DNA of 47,115 nucleotides from Syntrophaceae bacterium UBA6078 (GCA_002428735.1 DIXO01000078.1:1-47115), one strand, 5' to 3'. Numbered from the stretch's first letter, positions 7,371 through 16,508 are shown. The notes: a model not told the origin generated them from the sequence alone. Numbers and translations are program-made.

Positions 7371-8129
7371 ATGGACAGCAGCGTCTTGAAGGAGTTGATG
7401 ATTCACCATCTGGAAAATCGTGCGTCGGCGGTTGGATTCGCACCGGTGGAGCGTTTTGCCGACGCTCCGGAGAAGCACCATCCGGCCGTTGTATGCAAGG
7501 GGGCAAAGACGGTGGTCGTCTTCGGAATCCAGATACCACAAGGCATTCTTGAATCGCCGAGCTACAACTTGCACACCCTGCACCGTTCCTACCACACCCT
7601 TTACCGCAGGCTCGATGAAATCAGTCTGGGACTGTGTAACTTGATTGAATCACAGGGCCCCTTCACCGCTGTCATGGTGCCCAGCTATGCCCCCATGGTC
7701 TTTCACAAAGTAGAGCCGTGGGGGCTCCTTTCGCTGAAACATGCGGCCGTCCTGGCCGGTTTGGGTGCCTTCGGCCGGAGCGGTCAGGTATATCACCCCA
7801 CCTACGGCGCACGCCTGCGTCTTGCGGCTGTTGTAACGAATGCGGAAATCCCCGGCGACCCCATTATCGATAAGGACCCCTGCCCCCCGAAGTGCCGGGC
7901 ATGTCAGATGATCTGTCCGGCCGGGGCCTTTGAGGCCGATGGGACGTTCCGAAAGATGATCTGTATGGCCCACACTGTCAAGCATGCCATCTATCCGCTG
8001 GCGCTCAAGGATTCTGATGGATTGAAACACATTGAGCGCGTTATCAACACTGCCGGGTACGATTACTGGCTCGATTGCGACGAGTGCCTCAGGATCTGCC
8101 CCAATAATCGCCAGGGATGCAAATACTGA
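7371..8129 (+). CDS. 4Fe-4S protein related to epoxyqueuosine reductase (QueG-like)
   Basis: This 252-residue soluble protein resembles the short QueG-like iron-sulfur proteins common in anaerobes. The N-terminal half matches the cobalamin-binding-type domain of QueG in outline, with SYAPMVFHKVEPWGLLSLKH and GLGAFGRSG. The C-terminal half carries two ferredoxin-like cysteine sets: CPPKCRACQMICPAG plus a further cysteine in MICMAH, and CDECLRICPNNRQGC. True QueG is about 100 residues longer and ends in a HEAT-like region not present here, so I would not assign tRNA modification. A role as a small redox or reductive enzyme is inference. It is preceded by a 186-base divergent spacer and followed by a hairpin terminator. 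Confidence 0.75.
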   Translation: MDSSVLKELMIHHLENRASAVGFAPVERFADAPEKHHPAVVCKGAKTVVVFGIQIPQGILESPSYNLHTLHRSYHTLYRRLDEISLGLCNLIESQGPFTAVMVPSYAPMVFHKVEPWGLLSLKHAAVLAGLGAFGRSGQVYHPTYGARLRLAAVVTNAEIPGDPIIDKDPCPPKCRACQMICPAGAFEADGTFRKMICMAHTVKHAIYPLALKDSDGLKHIERVINTAGYDYWLDCDECLRICPNNRQGCKY

Positions 8130-8134
8130 TCTCG

Positions 8135-8172
8135 AGCCCGAGAGCTTATGCACCTGAGCACTCTCGGCTTTT
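8135..8172 (+). terminator. Hairpin terminator after the QueG-like gene
   Basis: AGCCCGAGAG (8135-8144) pairs with CTCTCGGCT (8161-8169), with one bulged C, and four T bases follow. It lies 6 bases after the stop codon. Confidence 0.6.
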
Positions 8173-8240
8173 ATCTGGGGGAAATGCCCTTGACTGTTTC
8201 CATTCACTCATGCACAATACCAGATAAAGGGCATCCTTTT
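8170..8240 (+). promoter_or_regulatory. Structured region with candidate promoter upstream of the ABC operon
   Basis: A TTGACT...CACAAT pair with 17-base spacing (8190-8195 and 8213-8218) is a plausible sigma-70 promoter. The same stretch holds two interlocking inverted repeats: TTTATCTGG (8170-8178) with CCAGATAAA (8220-8228), and ATGCCCTT (8184-8191) with AAGGGCAT (8227-8234), then CCTTTT. If transcribed, they could form alternative stems or a pseudoknot. The remaining 160 bases before the binding-protein gene show nothing further. Confidence 0.35.
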
Positions 8241-8402
8241 CTACGAATAAAGCCTTGCGCGCATTGTTGTTCCGAACCAACAGCACAGCCAATCAAACTG
8301 CTGATTCCTCCGCTCCTGTCTCTTGTTCTGCAGTAATGTCCCTGCATGGCAGCCATCCGTCACCGCGCGCACCATTGACCACTACGAAAGGAGGTTGGGA
8401 CA

Positions 8403-9887
8403 ATGATCCGGTCAAAAGAAATCTTCATTTTCGTATGTGTTCTTCTTGTTGCAGCGCTGTCCGGCGCCATCAGTCCGGCGGCGGGAAAAGAGGGAAAGTT
8501 CATCCTTCTTATCAGGATGATGGGCATCCAGGATGCCTGGTTCCGGGAAAACATTATTCCTCCCTTTGAAAAAAAACACGGCGCCGCGATAACGGTTGCC
8601 TCCTTCGACAAATTCTGGGACTTGGAGTTTATGCTAAAACTGGAAGAGGAAGGAAAGCGCCGTTCCATCGGCCTCGTCAAAACCCCTCTGGAGATCACCC
8701 GCCCTCTTCAGAAATACATGCGTCCCTATGACGATATCATGAGCCCAGACAACCTGAAGGAGCTGGCAGCACAATACGATCCGGCCGCGCTGGAACGGGG
8801 GATCATTGACGGCAAGCTCTATTACCTGCCGCGCAAGCTGGAAACGAGGATGATGGTCTACGTAAAACCGAGGGTGGACGAGGCGGTTGAGGGGTGGCGA
8901 CAGTTCGAGGGTGAGATCAATGCAGCCCTCAAAGAGGATAACGGCTTCGGTCTCCCCGCCGGTTATGTCCTGGAACCGGACCCCAACCAGTGGGATTACT
9001 ATGACCTGTTCGTCGTGGCCTCCTACTGGGCGAAAACCCCTTACTTCGGAATCAAGATGCCCCGCATGGCACACCGGGGAAAGAAGTACGGCGGAACCGT
9101 CGTCGGTCTCGTCGATCGCGTATTTCAGATGGGCGGGACGGCTGAAGATGTTCTCAGGATGTCCGCTGACCCCGTTGTCGACATGCTTGTCTGGGAAGCT
9201 GTCTACCGGAAAAACGGTCTGTACCATCCAGGCATGTGGCAGGATCCCTGGAGCGGCGGCGGCATCTGGAACGCCATGAAGGACGGCAAGGTGTTTCTGG
9301 CAATGATGCACCAGATCGACTGTTTCTTTATTCACGGAGGCACCCATCCGCAGATGCAGGGATACCTGGCACATCCCGATGACATGGGCATAGCCGTGAT
9401 GCCCCTGGGACACACCTTTGAACTGGGCAGCCAGGGAGGTCCGTTACGGATCGGGAGCAGGAAGGCCGGCACCGCCGGGTGGTGGTGGGGCATCCCGAAA
9501 ACGTCGCCCCATCCTGAACTGTCCGCAGCTCTGGCCCAATGGATCACCAATTACGACAATCATCTCTCGGAGTGCCGCATATTCGGCATGATGCCCATTC
9601 GCCAGGACATCACCTCGGATCTCCAGGGGGTCTTCCCCGAGAAATGGATGGCCGCCGTGTTTGATACGTCGATGAAGCAGATTGCGCTGAATGGGAACGC
9701 CACCGTTCCTCTTCTCCCCGAATATTCGGATGTGGGGAAGATCTATCTGGATGCGTGGTACGATATCGTGGCGGAGGAAAACTACGGCCCGGGGAACAGA
9801 GTCGACAGAAGCCATGTCAAGGCTGCGCTTGAAAAAAAGTATGTGCCCAGGATCAAGGCCGTTCTCGGTACGAAGTATCCTCAATGA
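8403..9887 (+). CDS. ABC transporter substrate-binding protein, CUT1 type
   Basis: This 494-residue periplasmic protein starts with a Sec signal peptide (hydrophobic core IFVCVLLVAALSGAISPAAG). It resembles family 1 extracellular solute-binding proteins, which bind sugars, polyols or other small organic solutes. It is larger than a typical binding protein of about 420 residues. AAAGGAGG at 8387-8394 fixes the ATG. It is the first gene of a four-gene importer unit with two permeases and an ATPase downstream, separated from the first permease by 71 bases. Aromatic-rich stretches such as NQWDYYDLF and AGWWWGIP would suit a sugar pocket, but the substrate is not determined. Confidence 0.85.
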   Translation: MIRSKEIFIFVCVLLVAALSGAISPAAGKEGKFILLIRMMGIQDAWFRENIIPPFEKKHGAAITVASFDKFWDLEFMLKLEEEGKRRSIGLVKTPLEITRPLQKYMRPYDDIMSPDNLKELAAQYDPAALERGIIDGKLYYLPRKLETRMMVYVKPRVDEAVEGWRQFEGEINAALKEDNGFGLPAGYVLEPDPNQWDYYDLFVVASYWAKTPYFGIKMPRMAHRGKKYGGTVVGLVDRVFQMGGTAEDVLRMSADPVVDMLVWEAVYRKNGLYHPGMWQDPWSGGGIWNAMKDGKVFLAMMHQIDCFFIHGGTHPQMQGYLAHPDDMGIAVMPLGHTFELGSQGGPLRIGSRKAGTAGWWWGIPKTSPHPELSAALAQWITNYDNHLSECRIFGMMPIRQDITSDLQGVFPEKWMAAVFDTSMKQIALNGNATVPLLPEYSDVGKIYLDAWYDIVAEENYGPGNRVDRSHVKAALEKKYVPRIKAVLGTKYPQ

Positions 9888-9958
9888 TCACGGGTGGCCG
9901 TACGGTCTGATCGACTAATCGGGCCTACCTGAAACCGCCTCATCATCCGCCAGGGGAA

Positions 9959-10864
9959 ATGGCTATGCACTACCTATTCCAGGGTATCAGGAAAAACCTT
10001 TTTGCTATTCTGATACTGACACCGGCCTTTTTATACCTCGCCGGGTTTCTGCTGATCATCCTGTTCAAGGTTACCGCTCTGGCCCTGACAGAGGCGGGGC
10101 CGGAGGGCGCGATCTTCCCCTCGGCGGTCAACTTTATCACTCTTGCGGGAAATCCTGAATTCAGGGAAGCCCTTATCCGGACCGTCTGGTTCACCCTCAT
10201 CGGCACGCCGCTGGAACTGTTCACCGGCATTGCCGCGGCCTTTCTCGTCGTGGAGGAGTTCAGGGGCCGCGGGATCATCAGGAGCGTGCTGGTCCTTCCC
10301 CTGGCCGTCCCCGCAATCGTGACGGCAATCATTCTCTACATCCTCTTCGATTATCCCGGCGGCCACATCAACGACATCATCACGGGACGGCATTCCTTTT
10401 TCCCCTTTCAGGTTCTCTCCTATCCGATCAACTGGAGAGGGTCCGGCTTTTTCGCCCTCATGGTCTCTCTCTTCGGCAAGGTGTGGCGTGACATGCCCAT
10501 CTCCATGCTGATCATCCTCGCGGGCCTTCAGGCCATCAATCGGGATCAACTGGAGGCCGCTGCGACGCTGGGAGCAACGGCATTGCAACGGTTCATGAGG
10601 ATTACGCTTCCCCTGCTGGCCCCGGCTATAGCGACGGTGCTGGTCTTGCGATCCATCGAACTGTGGAAGGAGTTTATCTTTCCTTTTATCCTGGCAGGAA
10701 GTTACCCGCTCCTTTCCACGCTGATCGAACGGGCCTACCATGAATGGAGAAATCCCCGCGAGGCATCGGCCATCGCGCTGATTCTTCTCCTGTTGATCAT
10801 CCTGTCAACGGTACTAATTTTTTACACGCTCAAGTGGCTGAGAAAACGCCTGGTCCGGATATAG
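9959..10864 (+). CDS. ABC transporter permease (MalF/UgpA type)
   Basis: This 301-residue inner-membrane protein has about six hydrophobic segments. The conserved cytoplasmic loop that docks on the ATPase reads LEAAATLGATALQRFMRITL, matching the EAA motif of binding-protein-dependent permeases. The start ATG lies 3 bases after the stretch CAGGGGAAATGG; the second ATG at 9965 is possible. The stop is 3 bases from the next permease start, so the two are translated together and should form the transmembrane heterodimer. Confidence 0.9.
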   Translation: MAMHYLFQGIRKNLFAILILTPAFLYLAGFLLIILFKVTALALTEAGPEGAIFPSAVNFITLAGNPEFREALIRTVWFTLIGTPLELFTGIAAAFLVVEEFRGRGIIRSVLVLPLAVPAIVTAIILYILFDYPGGHINDIITGRHSFFPFQVLSYPINWRGSGFFALMVSLFGKVWRDMPISMLIILAGLQAINRDQLEAAATLGATALQRFMRITLPLLAPAIATVLVLRSIELWKEFIFPFILAGSYPLLSTLIERAYHEWRNPREASAIALILLLLIILSTVLIFYTLKWLRKRLVRI

Positions 10865-10867
10865 GCA

Positions 10868-11698
10868 ATGAAAAAAACGAGGGCAACAAAATGGGTGTGG
10901 CTCACGGGCATGGTCGTGATGATCGGCATCGTTATGGCGCCTCTTTTCATGATGGTCAAGTACTCGATCAGCGACCGGTCAAGCGTGGTAACCGGCGGAG
11001 CGGTGATACCCCTCTGGCCCTACCACCCGACCCTCGAGCAATTCCGGGCTCTGGCGGCCATGGATCGGTTTGCGGAGGCCGCCCTGACGAGCCTGGAGAT
11101 TGCCCTGCTTTCTGTCGTTATCTCGCTCATCATCGGGACGCCCGCGGCCTACGCACTGGTTCGGCACCGGTTTCCGGGCGCCCTGGTACTGGCCACCTTT
11201 TTGATATCGGTGCGGTTCTTCCCGGATATTGTGTCCGTTATTCCGATTGTTGAAACCTTCACCACCGTCGGCCTGGTGAACAGCGTCGCCGGCGTCGCCA
11301 TGGCCCATTCGCTCCTGTCGATTCCCTACGTCATATTTATCGCCATGGGGGTCTTTGAGGCGATTCCCCGGGATCTGGACGAACAGGCCCAGGTACTGGG
11401 AGCGAGCAAGGCCTATAGCTTCATTCGCGTTATCCTTCCCGTGGCACTCCCGGGACTGGCGGCGGCGTCCATATACGTTTTTCTCCTCTCCTGGGATGAG
11501 TTCATCTTCGCCTACTTTCTCCTGATCTTCGGCGATCTGTCGACACTTCCCGTGCTGCTGCAGAAGATACTGTCCTGGACCCCCCAGCACAACCTGCTGG
11601 CGGCCATTTCGGTCATGCTCTCTATTCCGGTGATCCTGTTTACCTTTATCGTCCAGAAGTACATGCAGACCGGGGCGACGGCCGGCGCGATCAAATGA
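10868..11698 (+). CDS. ABC transporter permease (MalG/UgpE type)
   Basis: This is the second permease subunit, 276 residues with about six membrane segments. The EAA loop is present as LDEQAQVLGASKAYSFIRVI, followed by LPVALPGLAAASIYVFLLSW, which is typical of MalG-like subunits. It is packed between the first permease and the ATPase gene (13-base gap) and is expected to pair with the product of 9959-10864. Confidence 0.9.
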   Translation: MKKTRATKWVWLTGMVVMIGIVMAPLFMMVKYSISDRSSVVTGGAVIPLWPYHPTLEQFRALAAMDRFAEAALTSLEIALLSVVISLIIGTPAAYALVRHRFPGALVLATFLISVRFFPDIVSVIPIVETFTTVGLVNSVAGVAMAHSLLSIPYVIFIAMGVFEAIPRDLDEQAQVLGASKAYSFIRVILPVALPGLAAASIYVFLLSWDEFIFAYFLLIFGDLSTLPVLLQKILSWTPQHNLLAAISVMLSIPVILFTFIVQKYMQTGATAGAIK

Positions 11699-11711
11699 GG
11701 GGCGTGTTTCT

Positions 11712-12842
11712 ATGGCGACAGTCATATTTAAAAACGTGTGCAAAAGGTTCGGTAATACGAAAGTCATACAAAACCTGAATCTCACCGTCGAAGACGGCGA
11801 ATTCGTGACCCTGGTCGGTCCGTCCGGGTGCGGCAAGACGACTACGCTTCGCATGCTGGCGGGGCTCGAGGAAACGACGGAAGGTGATATCTATATCGGT
11901 GATGTTCACGCGAACCCTGTCCCCCCCCAGAAACGGGGTATCGCCATGGTCTTCCAGAGTTACGCACTCTTCCCGCACATGACGGTGGCGGAAAATATCG
12001 CCTTCGGACTGAAACTGAAAAAATCCCCGCGCGATGCAATCCTCGCGAAGATCGATTGGGCGGTGGAACTGCTGAATCTTCACAAACTGGAAGGGCGTCT
12101 GCCCCGTGATTTAAGCGGCGGCCAGCGACAACGGGTGGCCCTCGCCCGGGCCCTGGTTCTGGAACCGAAGGTGCTCCTCCTCGACGAACCCCTGAGTAAC
12201 CTCGACGCGACACTGCGGCTTCGCATGCGGGCAGAACTGAAGCGCATCCACCGGCGTCTGAAATCGACCATCCTCTACGTGACACACGATCAGGTGGAGG
12301 CTATGAGCCTCAGCGACCGCATCGCCATTATGGAAGAGGGAAAACTGTCCCAGGTGGGGACCCCTCTGGATGTCTACTCAAAGCCGGACAATATGTTTGT
12401 GGCCGGTTTCATCGGCAGTCCCTCCATCAATTTGATCCCAGCCTCGATCAGGGAAAATGATGGCGGTCTGATCATCGATCTCGGTCCCTGCCAATGCGGG
12501 ATCCCTGAGCCATGGCGGGAGACGTGCCGTCCTTACCGTGACCGGGAGGTAGTGTTCGGTATTCGGCCGGAGCACATCCATCGAAGGGATTCATATGCGG
12601 CGGACCTCCCTGACATCAATAGCGTCGACGTGATGGTTGAGGTCGTCGAACCGTTAGGGGACAGAAATATCGTGGAAGCACGCATGGACGGAATCGCCCT
12701 TACCCTGGTGACGGAGGCAACAGCAGAGGCGGCACCCGGTAGATCGATGCCCGTCATCTTCGACATGGATCGGGCGCATATCTTTGACAGCGATACGGGG
12801 GAAAATATTTTGTGCCTTCCAGAATCGGGCCGAGTGTCGTGA
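11712..12842 (+). CDS. ABC transporter ATP-binding protein (MalK/UgpC type)
   Basis: This 376-residue ATPase energises the importer. It has Walker A GPSGCGKTT (about residue 37), a Q-loop in VFQSYALFPHMTV, the ABC signature LSGGQRQRVALARAL, Walker B VLLLDEPLSNLD and the switch histidine in YVTHDQVEAM. The roughly 130 residues after the ATPase core form the OB-fold regulatory domain (FGIRPEHI motif) found in CUT1 importers, through which MalK-like proteins can be regulated. It closes the operon and converges with truA, leaving 42 bases between the stops. Confidence 0.93.
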   Translation: MATVIFKNVCKRFGNTKVIQNLNLTVEDGEFVTLVGPSGCGKTTTLRMLAGLEETTEGDIYIGDVHANPVPPQKRGIAMVFQSYALFPHMTVAENIAFGLKLKKSPRDAILAKIDWAVELLNLHKLEGRLPRDLSGGQRQRVALARALVLEPKVLLLDEPLSNLDATLRLRMRAELKRIHRRLKSTILYVTHDQVEAMSLSDRIAIMEEGKLSQVGTPLDVYSKPDNMFVAGFIGSPSINLIPASIRENDGGLIIDLGPCQCGIPEPWRETCRPYRDREVVFGIRPEHIHRRDSYAADLPDINSVDVMVEVVEPLGDRNIVEARMDGIALTLVTEATAEAAPGRSMPVIFDMDRAHIFDSDTGENILCLPESGRVS

Positions 12843-12884
12843 TGCGGCAATGTGATGCATCCCTTACACCATCACCGGCGGACA

Positions 12885-13673
12885 TTACAATCCGGGAACG
12901 GGAATGGGCGGGAACGAGCCTGCCCACCGCAGGGTGTCCCCCTCGTAGAGGACCTGTTCCAGGAAGAGTCCCGAGGGGGGCGCGGTGAGCCGGGCGGGAA
13001 GGTCGGAGGGGTGGTCGAACATCCCCGCCACCTCCTGCTGTGATAACGTTCCCCGTCCCACTTCCACTATAACCCCCACGATGCGGCGGACCATCTTCCA
13101 CAGGAAGTGCGAAGCGACGATCCTGAAGATGATGAGGCTGTCTGTCTCCAGGAGCTCTACCAGGTCTATCTGGACCAGCGTCGAGGTCTCCCTGCCGCCC
13201 CGTTTGTCGGCAAAGGAGGCAAAATCATGAAACCCCTGAAAAACCTGTCCCACTTCCGCCATTGCGCCGCAGTCGAGGCGGTCCCTGATCCACCAGACGT
13301 AGCGTTTTCCAAAGGCCGTCCGGCGCTTCGAAATCAGATAGACGTAACTCCTGGCCTTCGCGTGATGGCGGGCATGAAACTGGGATGAGGCCCGCTCCAC
13401 CCTGATTATATTGATCCCGGCGGGGAGGATATCGTTCGTCCCTTCCATGATGCTGCGGGGCTCCATCTTTTTTCTGGTTTCCAGATGAGCCACCTGAGCC
13501 AGGGCGTGGACGCCGGCGTCGGTCCGTCCCGCCCCCTGGATATCCACGGCGCCGCCGGTCACGGTCATCGCCGCCTGTATGAGGGTTTCCTGAACACTTC
13601 GGGCATTCTTTTGAGACTGCCATCCGCGGTACCCGGTTCCGTCGTACTCCAGGGTGATCTTGTATTTATACAT
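12885..13673 (-). CDS. truA: tRNA pseudouridine(38-40) synthase TruA
   Basis: The 262-residue enzyme isomerises uridines 38-40 in the anticodon arm of many tRNAs. The N-terminal strand YKITLEYDGTGYRGWQ and the catalytic motif GRTDAGVHA, with the nucleophilic aspartate at residue 52, are intact. So are the later FHARHHAKARSYVYLI and the C-terminal FLWKMVRRIVGVIVEVG motifs. Length is normal. The ATG at 13673 leaves a 335-base spacer to the divergent response regulator. No operon partner is seen. Confidence 0.96.
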   Translation of the reverse strand: MYKYKITLEYDGTGYRGWQSQKNARSVQETLIQAAMTVTGGAVDIQGAGRTDAGVHALAQVAHLETRKKMEPRSIMEGTNDILPAGINIIRVERASSQFHARHHAKARSYVYLISKRRTAFGKRYVWWIRDRLDCGAMAEVGQVFQGFHDFASFADKRGGRETSTLVQIDLVELLETDSLIIFRIVASHFLWKMVRRIVGVIVEVGRGTLSQQEVAGMFDHPSDLPARLTAPPSGLFLEQVLYEGDTLRWAGSFPPIPVPGL

Positions 13674-13802
13674 GCGCTCTCCTTATGGTCCGCGTCTCGT
13701 GCCGCCAGTATCCACTGACTCAGGGGGAAATATCAAACATTTTATTTTCGATTTTCATGGCTTAAGATTTGACAAACCACAAAAAATCCCCTAGAAAATT
13801 CT

Positions 13803-13811
13803 TGCTATAAT
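13803..13811 (+). promoter_or_regulatory. Extended -10 promoter upstream of the response regulator
   Basis: TGCTATAAT is a perfect extended -10 element (TGnTATAAT) inside an AT-rich patch. It lies about 200 bases before the response regulator ATG at 14009. A TTGACA exists at 13769-13774, but its 31-base spacing is too long to act as its -35 box. The leader would contain the hairpin repeat at 13931. The 335-base gap shows no gene. Confidence 0.5.
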
Positions 13812-13930
13812 ATTTTTCATCCCATAGAATCGGGCGCCGATGTGTTGAGAGGGTCTCCTTTCGTCATGGTATGCAGGCAGAGCTGCTACCGTTATGGACC
13901 CTGCATTCTCACGCATGAGATCCCGCAAAG

Positions 13931-13951
13931 TCCTCGCCCTCCGGGCAAGGA
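13931..13951 (+). repeat. Dispersed hairpin repeat, intergenic copy
   Basis: The 21 bases here recur identically at 27393-27413, inside a flagellar-cluster gene. The element folds as CCTCGCCC-TCC-GGGCAAGG with one G:T pair. Here it lies in the leader of the response regulator gene. Confidence 0.55.
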
Positions 13952-14008
13952 AAAGCCGTTGCCGGTCGGGATGATTATTTTTTGATCCCATTGTCGAACT
14001 GAGCTGCC

Positions 14009-15388
14009 ATGAAAAAAATCAAGATATTGATCGCGGAAGACAATGATCTCAGCAGAGAGAATCTGGCGGAACTCCTTTCCGAAAGCGGTTATGAGGTAAA
14101 AGCGGTCAAGGACGGGAAAGAGGCAATGGATGCCTTTCCCTGCGACAAATACGATCTGGTCATCACCGACATGAAGATGCCGCACGTCGATGGGCTGCAT
14201 CTCCTCAAATTCATAAAAGAGATCAATCCCGAAAATATCGCTATAGTGATCACCGGTCATGCCACCGTGGACAGCGCCGTCGATGCCATGAGAATGGGGG
14301 CTTTTGATTATATCACCAAGCCCCTCAAGAAAGAACTTGTTGATCTGACGGTAAAACGGGCACTCTCCCACGTGAAGCTGCGGGATGAAAATATCGCCCT
14401 CAAGAGCCATCTGGAGAAGAAGTACAATTTCGGCAAGATCGTATCTTACAGCGACGGCATGAAGAACGTTGTTGAGAAGATCAAGAAGGTGGCCGCCTCG
14501 GACAGCACCGTCGCCATCTACGGCGAAAGCGGAACCGGCAAGGAACTGGTCGCCCAGGCGCTCCATTTCAACAGTGACCGGAAAAATGGTCCTCTCGTTA
14601 CCGTCAACTGCGGGGCGATCCCCGAAGAACTCCTCGAAAGCGAACTGTTCGGCCATGAAAAGGGCGCCTTTACCGGCGCCATACGAAGCAGAACGGGACG
14701 ATTTGAACTGGCCCACGGGGGAACGATCTTCCTCGATGAAATCGGCGACATGAGCCCCTCATTGCAGGTAAAGGTATTACGGGTACTGCAGGAGAAACAG
14801 TTCGAACGGATCGGCGGCATGCGAACCATCGATGTGGACGTACGGATTATCACCGCGACAAACCAGGATCTTGAGAAGGCCGTGGCGGAAAAAAAGTTCC
14901 GGGAGGATCTCTTTTACCGCATCAATGTCATTCCCATCCATCTTCCCCCCCTCAGGGAGCGAAAGGTGGATATTCCGGTCCTGACAAACCATTTCCTGAG
15001 AACCTTCAACAAGTTAAAAAAGAAGAACGTGGAAAAACTGATGCCGGAAGCCATGGATTGTCTCATGCGATATCAATGGCCGGGCAATGTGCGGGAACTG
15101 CAGAATCTGACGGAGATGCTCGTGGTGATGAAAGAGTATGGCTCCATCGAACTGGAAGATCTTCCCCGTAAAATCCGGCTCAACGCGGGAGGAGGTGAAC
15201 GGATTACAAACGATATTCCAATTCCCGAAAGCGGCCTGGATCTGAATGAAACAATTGGTGAGTTTGAAAAAAATCTCCTCCGGAAAGCCCTGGAGGAATC
15301 GGATGGGATAAAAAACAGGGCCGCGAAGCTGTTGAAATTAAACAGAACAACCCTTGTGGAAAAACTCAAGAGATATAATCTCGCCTGA
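14009..15388 (+). CDS. Sigma-54-dependent response regulator (NtrC/FlrC type)
   Basis: This 459-residue activator works with RNA polymerase carrying sigma-54. The receiver domain (1-120) has the acidic pair E10/D11, phospho-acceptor D54 (VITDMKMP), T82 and K104. The AAA+ domain has Walker A GESGTGKE (172-179), the sigma-54-contacting loop GAFTGA (219-224), Walker B IFLDEIG and the arginine-finger region FREDLFYRINV. The C-terminal Fis-type helix-turn-helix reads NRAAKLLKLNRTTLVEKLKR. Everything needed for function is present. A flagellar role (like FlrC or FlgR) is inferred from two sigma-54 promoters in the adjacent flagellar cluster; no kinase gene is adjacent. It is monocistronic, with a terminator at 15453. 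Confidence 0.93.
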   Translation: MKKIKILIAEDNDLSRENLAELLSESGYEVKAVKDGKEAMDAFPCDKYDLVITDMKMPHVDGLHLLKFIKEINPENIAIVITGHATVDSAVDAMRMGAFDYITKPLKKELVDLTVKRALSHVKLRDENIALKSHLEKKYNFGKIVSYSDGMKNVVEKIKKVAASDSTVAIYGESGTGKELVAQALHFNSDRKNGPLVTVNCGAIPEELLESELFGHEKGAFTGAIRSRTGRFELAHGGTIFLDEIGDMSPSLQVKVLRVLQEKQFERIGGMRTIDVDVRIITATNQDLEKAVAEKKFREDLFYRINVIPIHLPPLRERKVDIPVLTNHFLRTFNKLKKKNVEKLMPEAMDCLMRYQWPGNVRELQNLTEMLVVMKEYGSIELEDLPRKIRLNAGGGERITNDIPIPESGLDLNETIGEFEKNLLRKALEESDGIKNRAAKLLKLNRTTLVEKLKRYNLA

Positions 15389-15452
15389 CAGTTCCCGGTG
15401 TATCAGCGAGGACAAGTACCGATCAAAACGGTTTTCCCCTGACTCGTCCCGC

Positions 15453-15488
15453 CCCCCTCATGGCAGCAGACAGAGGGGGAATATTTTT
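15453..15488 (+). terminator. Intrinsic terminator of the response regulator gene
   Basis: CCCCCTC (15453-15459) pairs with GAGGGGG (15473-15479) across a 13-base loop, followed by AATATTTTT. It lies between convergent genes. Confidence 0.7.
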
Positions 15489-15527
15489 CCCATAAAAGCG
15501 CGATATGCCCACAGGTAAATCAGTTCC

Positions 15528-16265
15528 TTACCATGATATCCTTTCATAGTCCCGTTCAGCACATCTCGAAGGAAGGGGGTTCTCCCTTTCAGGACGGAGA
15601 GGCACGTAACAGGTGTTGTTCTTCCCACTTTTTTTGGCCCTATACATGGAACTATCCGCCGTGACGATCAATTCCTCCGGATCGGTCACCCATTCAAAAT
15701 CACCATCATTAATGGTGCTCACGCCCAGGCTGACCGTCAGTGAAATCTCGACACTTTCATAAACAAAGAGATGCTCCGCAATTTCTTTTCTAATCCTTTC
15801 AGCCAATATAACGGCTTCGCGGTCGTCCGTGTCCGACATGAGGACAACAAACTCCTCCCCCCCGAAACGGACGAGGGCGTCTTCACTCCGGCACAGACCC
15901 GCCAGAATAGCCGCCACCTCTTTGAGCAGCCGGTCGCCAATAATATGGCCATGGGTGTCATTGATTGCCTTGAAATCGTCCAGATCGATAAATAACGCGG
16001 AAAGAGGCAGTCCATGTCTGCGCGCCCGGGCAAACTCTTCCTTCAACCGTACCTGGAGATATCTCTTGTTATGAATACCGGTTGTTTCGTCAATGAAATT
16101 GATGTTTTTCAACCGTTCTATCTCTGATTGGAGGGTGCGGTTTTCAAGGAGAAGTTTCCGGTTCTTTTCAGCGATATCCTCGCCGACCTTAATCAGCCAT
16201 TTGAAGAAATGAGATTCATTCCCGGACAACCCCGGCGTATATTTCAATTCGGCAGTATCGCTCAT
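15528..16265 (-). CDS. Diguanylate cyclase (GGDEF domain)
   Basis: This 245-residue soluble protein is predicted to make cyclic di-GMP, the messenger that commonly opposes motility. After about 55 residues rich in heptad-like leucines (probable coiled coil for dimerisation) comes a complete GGDEF domain. It has DETTGIHNKRYL, the metal-binding IDLDDFKAINDTHGH, the active-site loop GGEEF and the late SLGVST strand. Five residues before GGEEF is RSED, an intact RxxD inhibitory site, so product feedback is expected. There is no recognisable sensory domain. It lies between the sigma-54 regulator and the flagellar genes, suggesting a link to motility control. The 243 bases between it and fliW contain no gene. 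Confidence 0.9.
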   Translation of the reverse strand: MSDTAELKYTPGLSGNESHFFKWLIKVGEDIAEKNRKLLLENRTLQSEIERLKNINFIDETTGIHNKRYLQVRLKEEFARARRHGLPLSALFIDLDDFKAINDTHGHIIGDRLLKEVAAILAGLCRSEDALVRFGGEEFVVLMSDTDDREAVILAERIRKEIAEHLFVYESVEISLTVSLGVSTINDGDFEWVTDPEELIVTADSSMYRAKKSGKNNTCYVPLRPERENPLPSRCAERDYERISW

Positions 16266-16508
16266 AGGAATATCCTTTCTTCACACGATCCTTACCCGTG
16301 AAAGAAGCAAAACACATGCCATTCTCGCCTGTTGAAGGGCATCAAATTGATAGGAGAGAGATGAACAGGTGTGTAAGGATATTCAGGCGTTAATTCATGG
16401 AGGGTGCGTTTCGGATCCGTTGCCGCGCTTACCGCTATCAGGACGTGGTTTGAAATGGAGGGGAAGCTATTGGGACGGGAGAGGGTGAGCGATCGGGGGG
16501 AACTCTCT

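Noticed and set aside
8130..8402. Possible cyclic di-GMP or other known riboswitch before the ABC operon
   Set aside because: No conserved core of a known riboswitch class could be found; only the interleaved repeats are reported.
13769..13811. TTGACA and TATAAT as one promoter upstream of the response regulator
   Set aside because: The spacing is 31 bases, too long for a sigma-70 promoter; only the extended -10 is retained.
16268..16384. 10-base inverted repeat GAATATCCTT/AAGGATATTC around the fliW-GGDEF gap
   Set aside because: The arms are 97 bases apart with no other supporting signal; chance or a weak operator pair cannot be distinguished.
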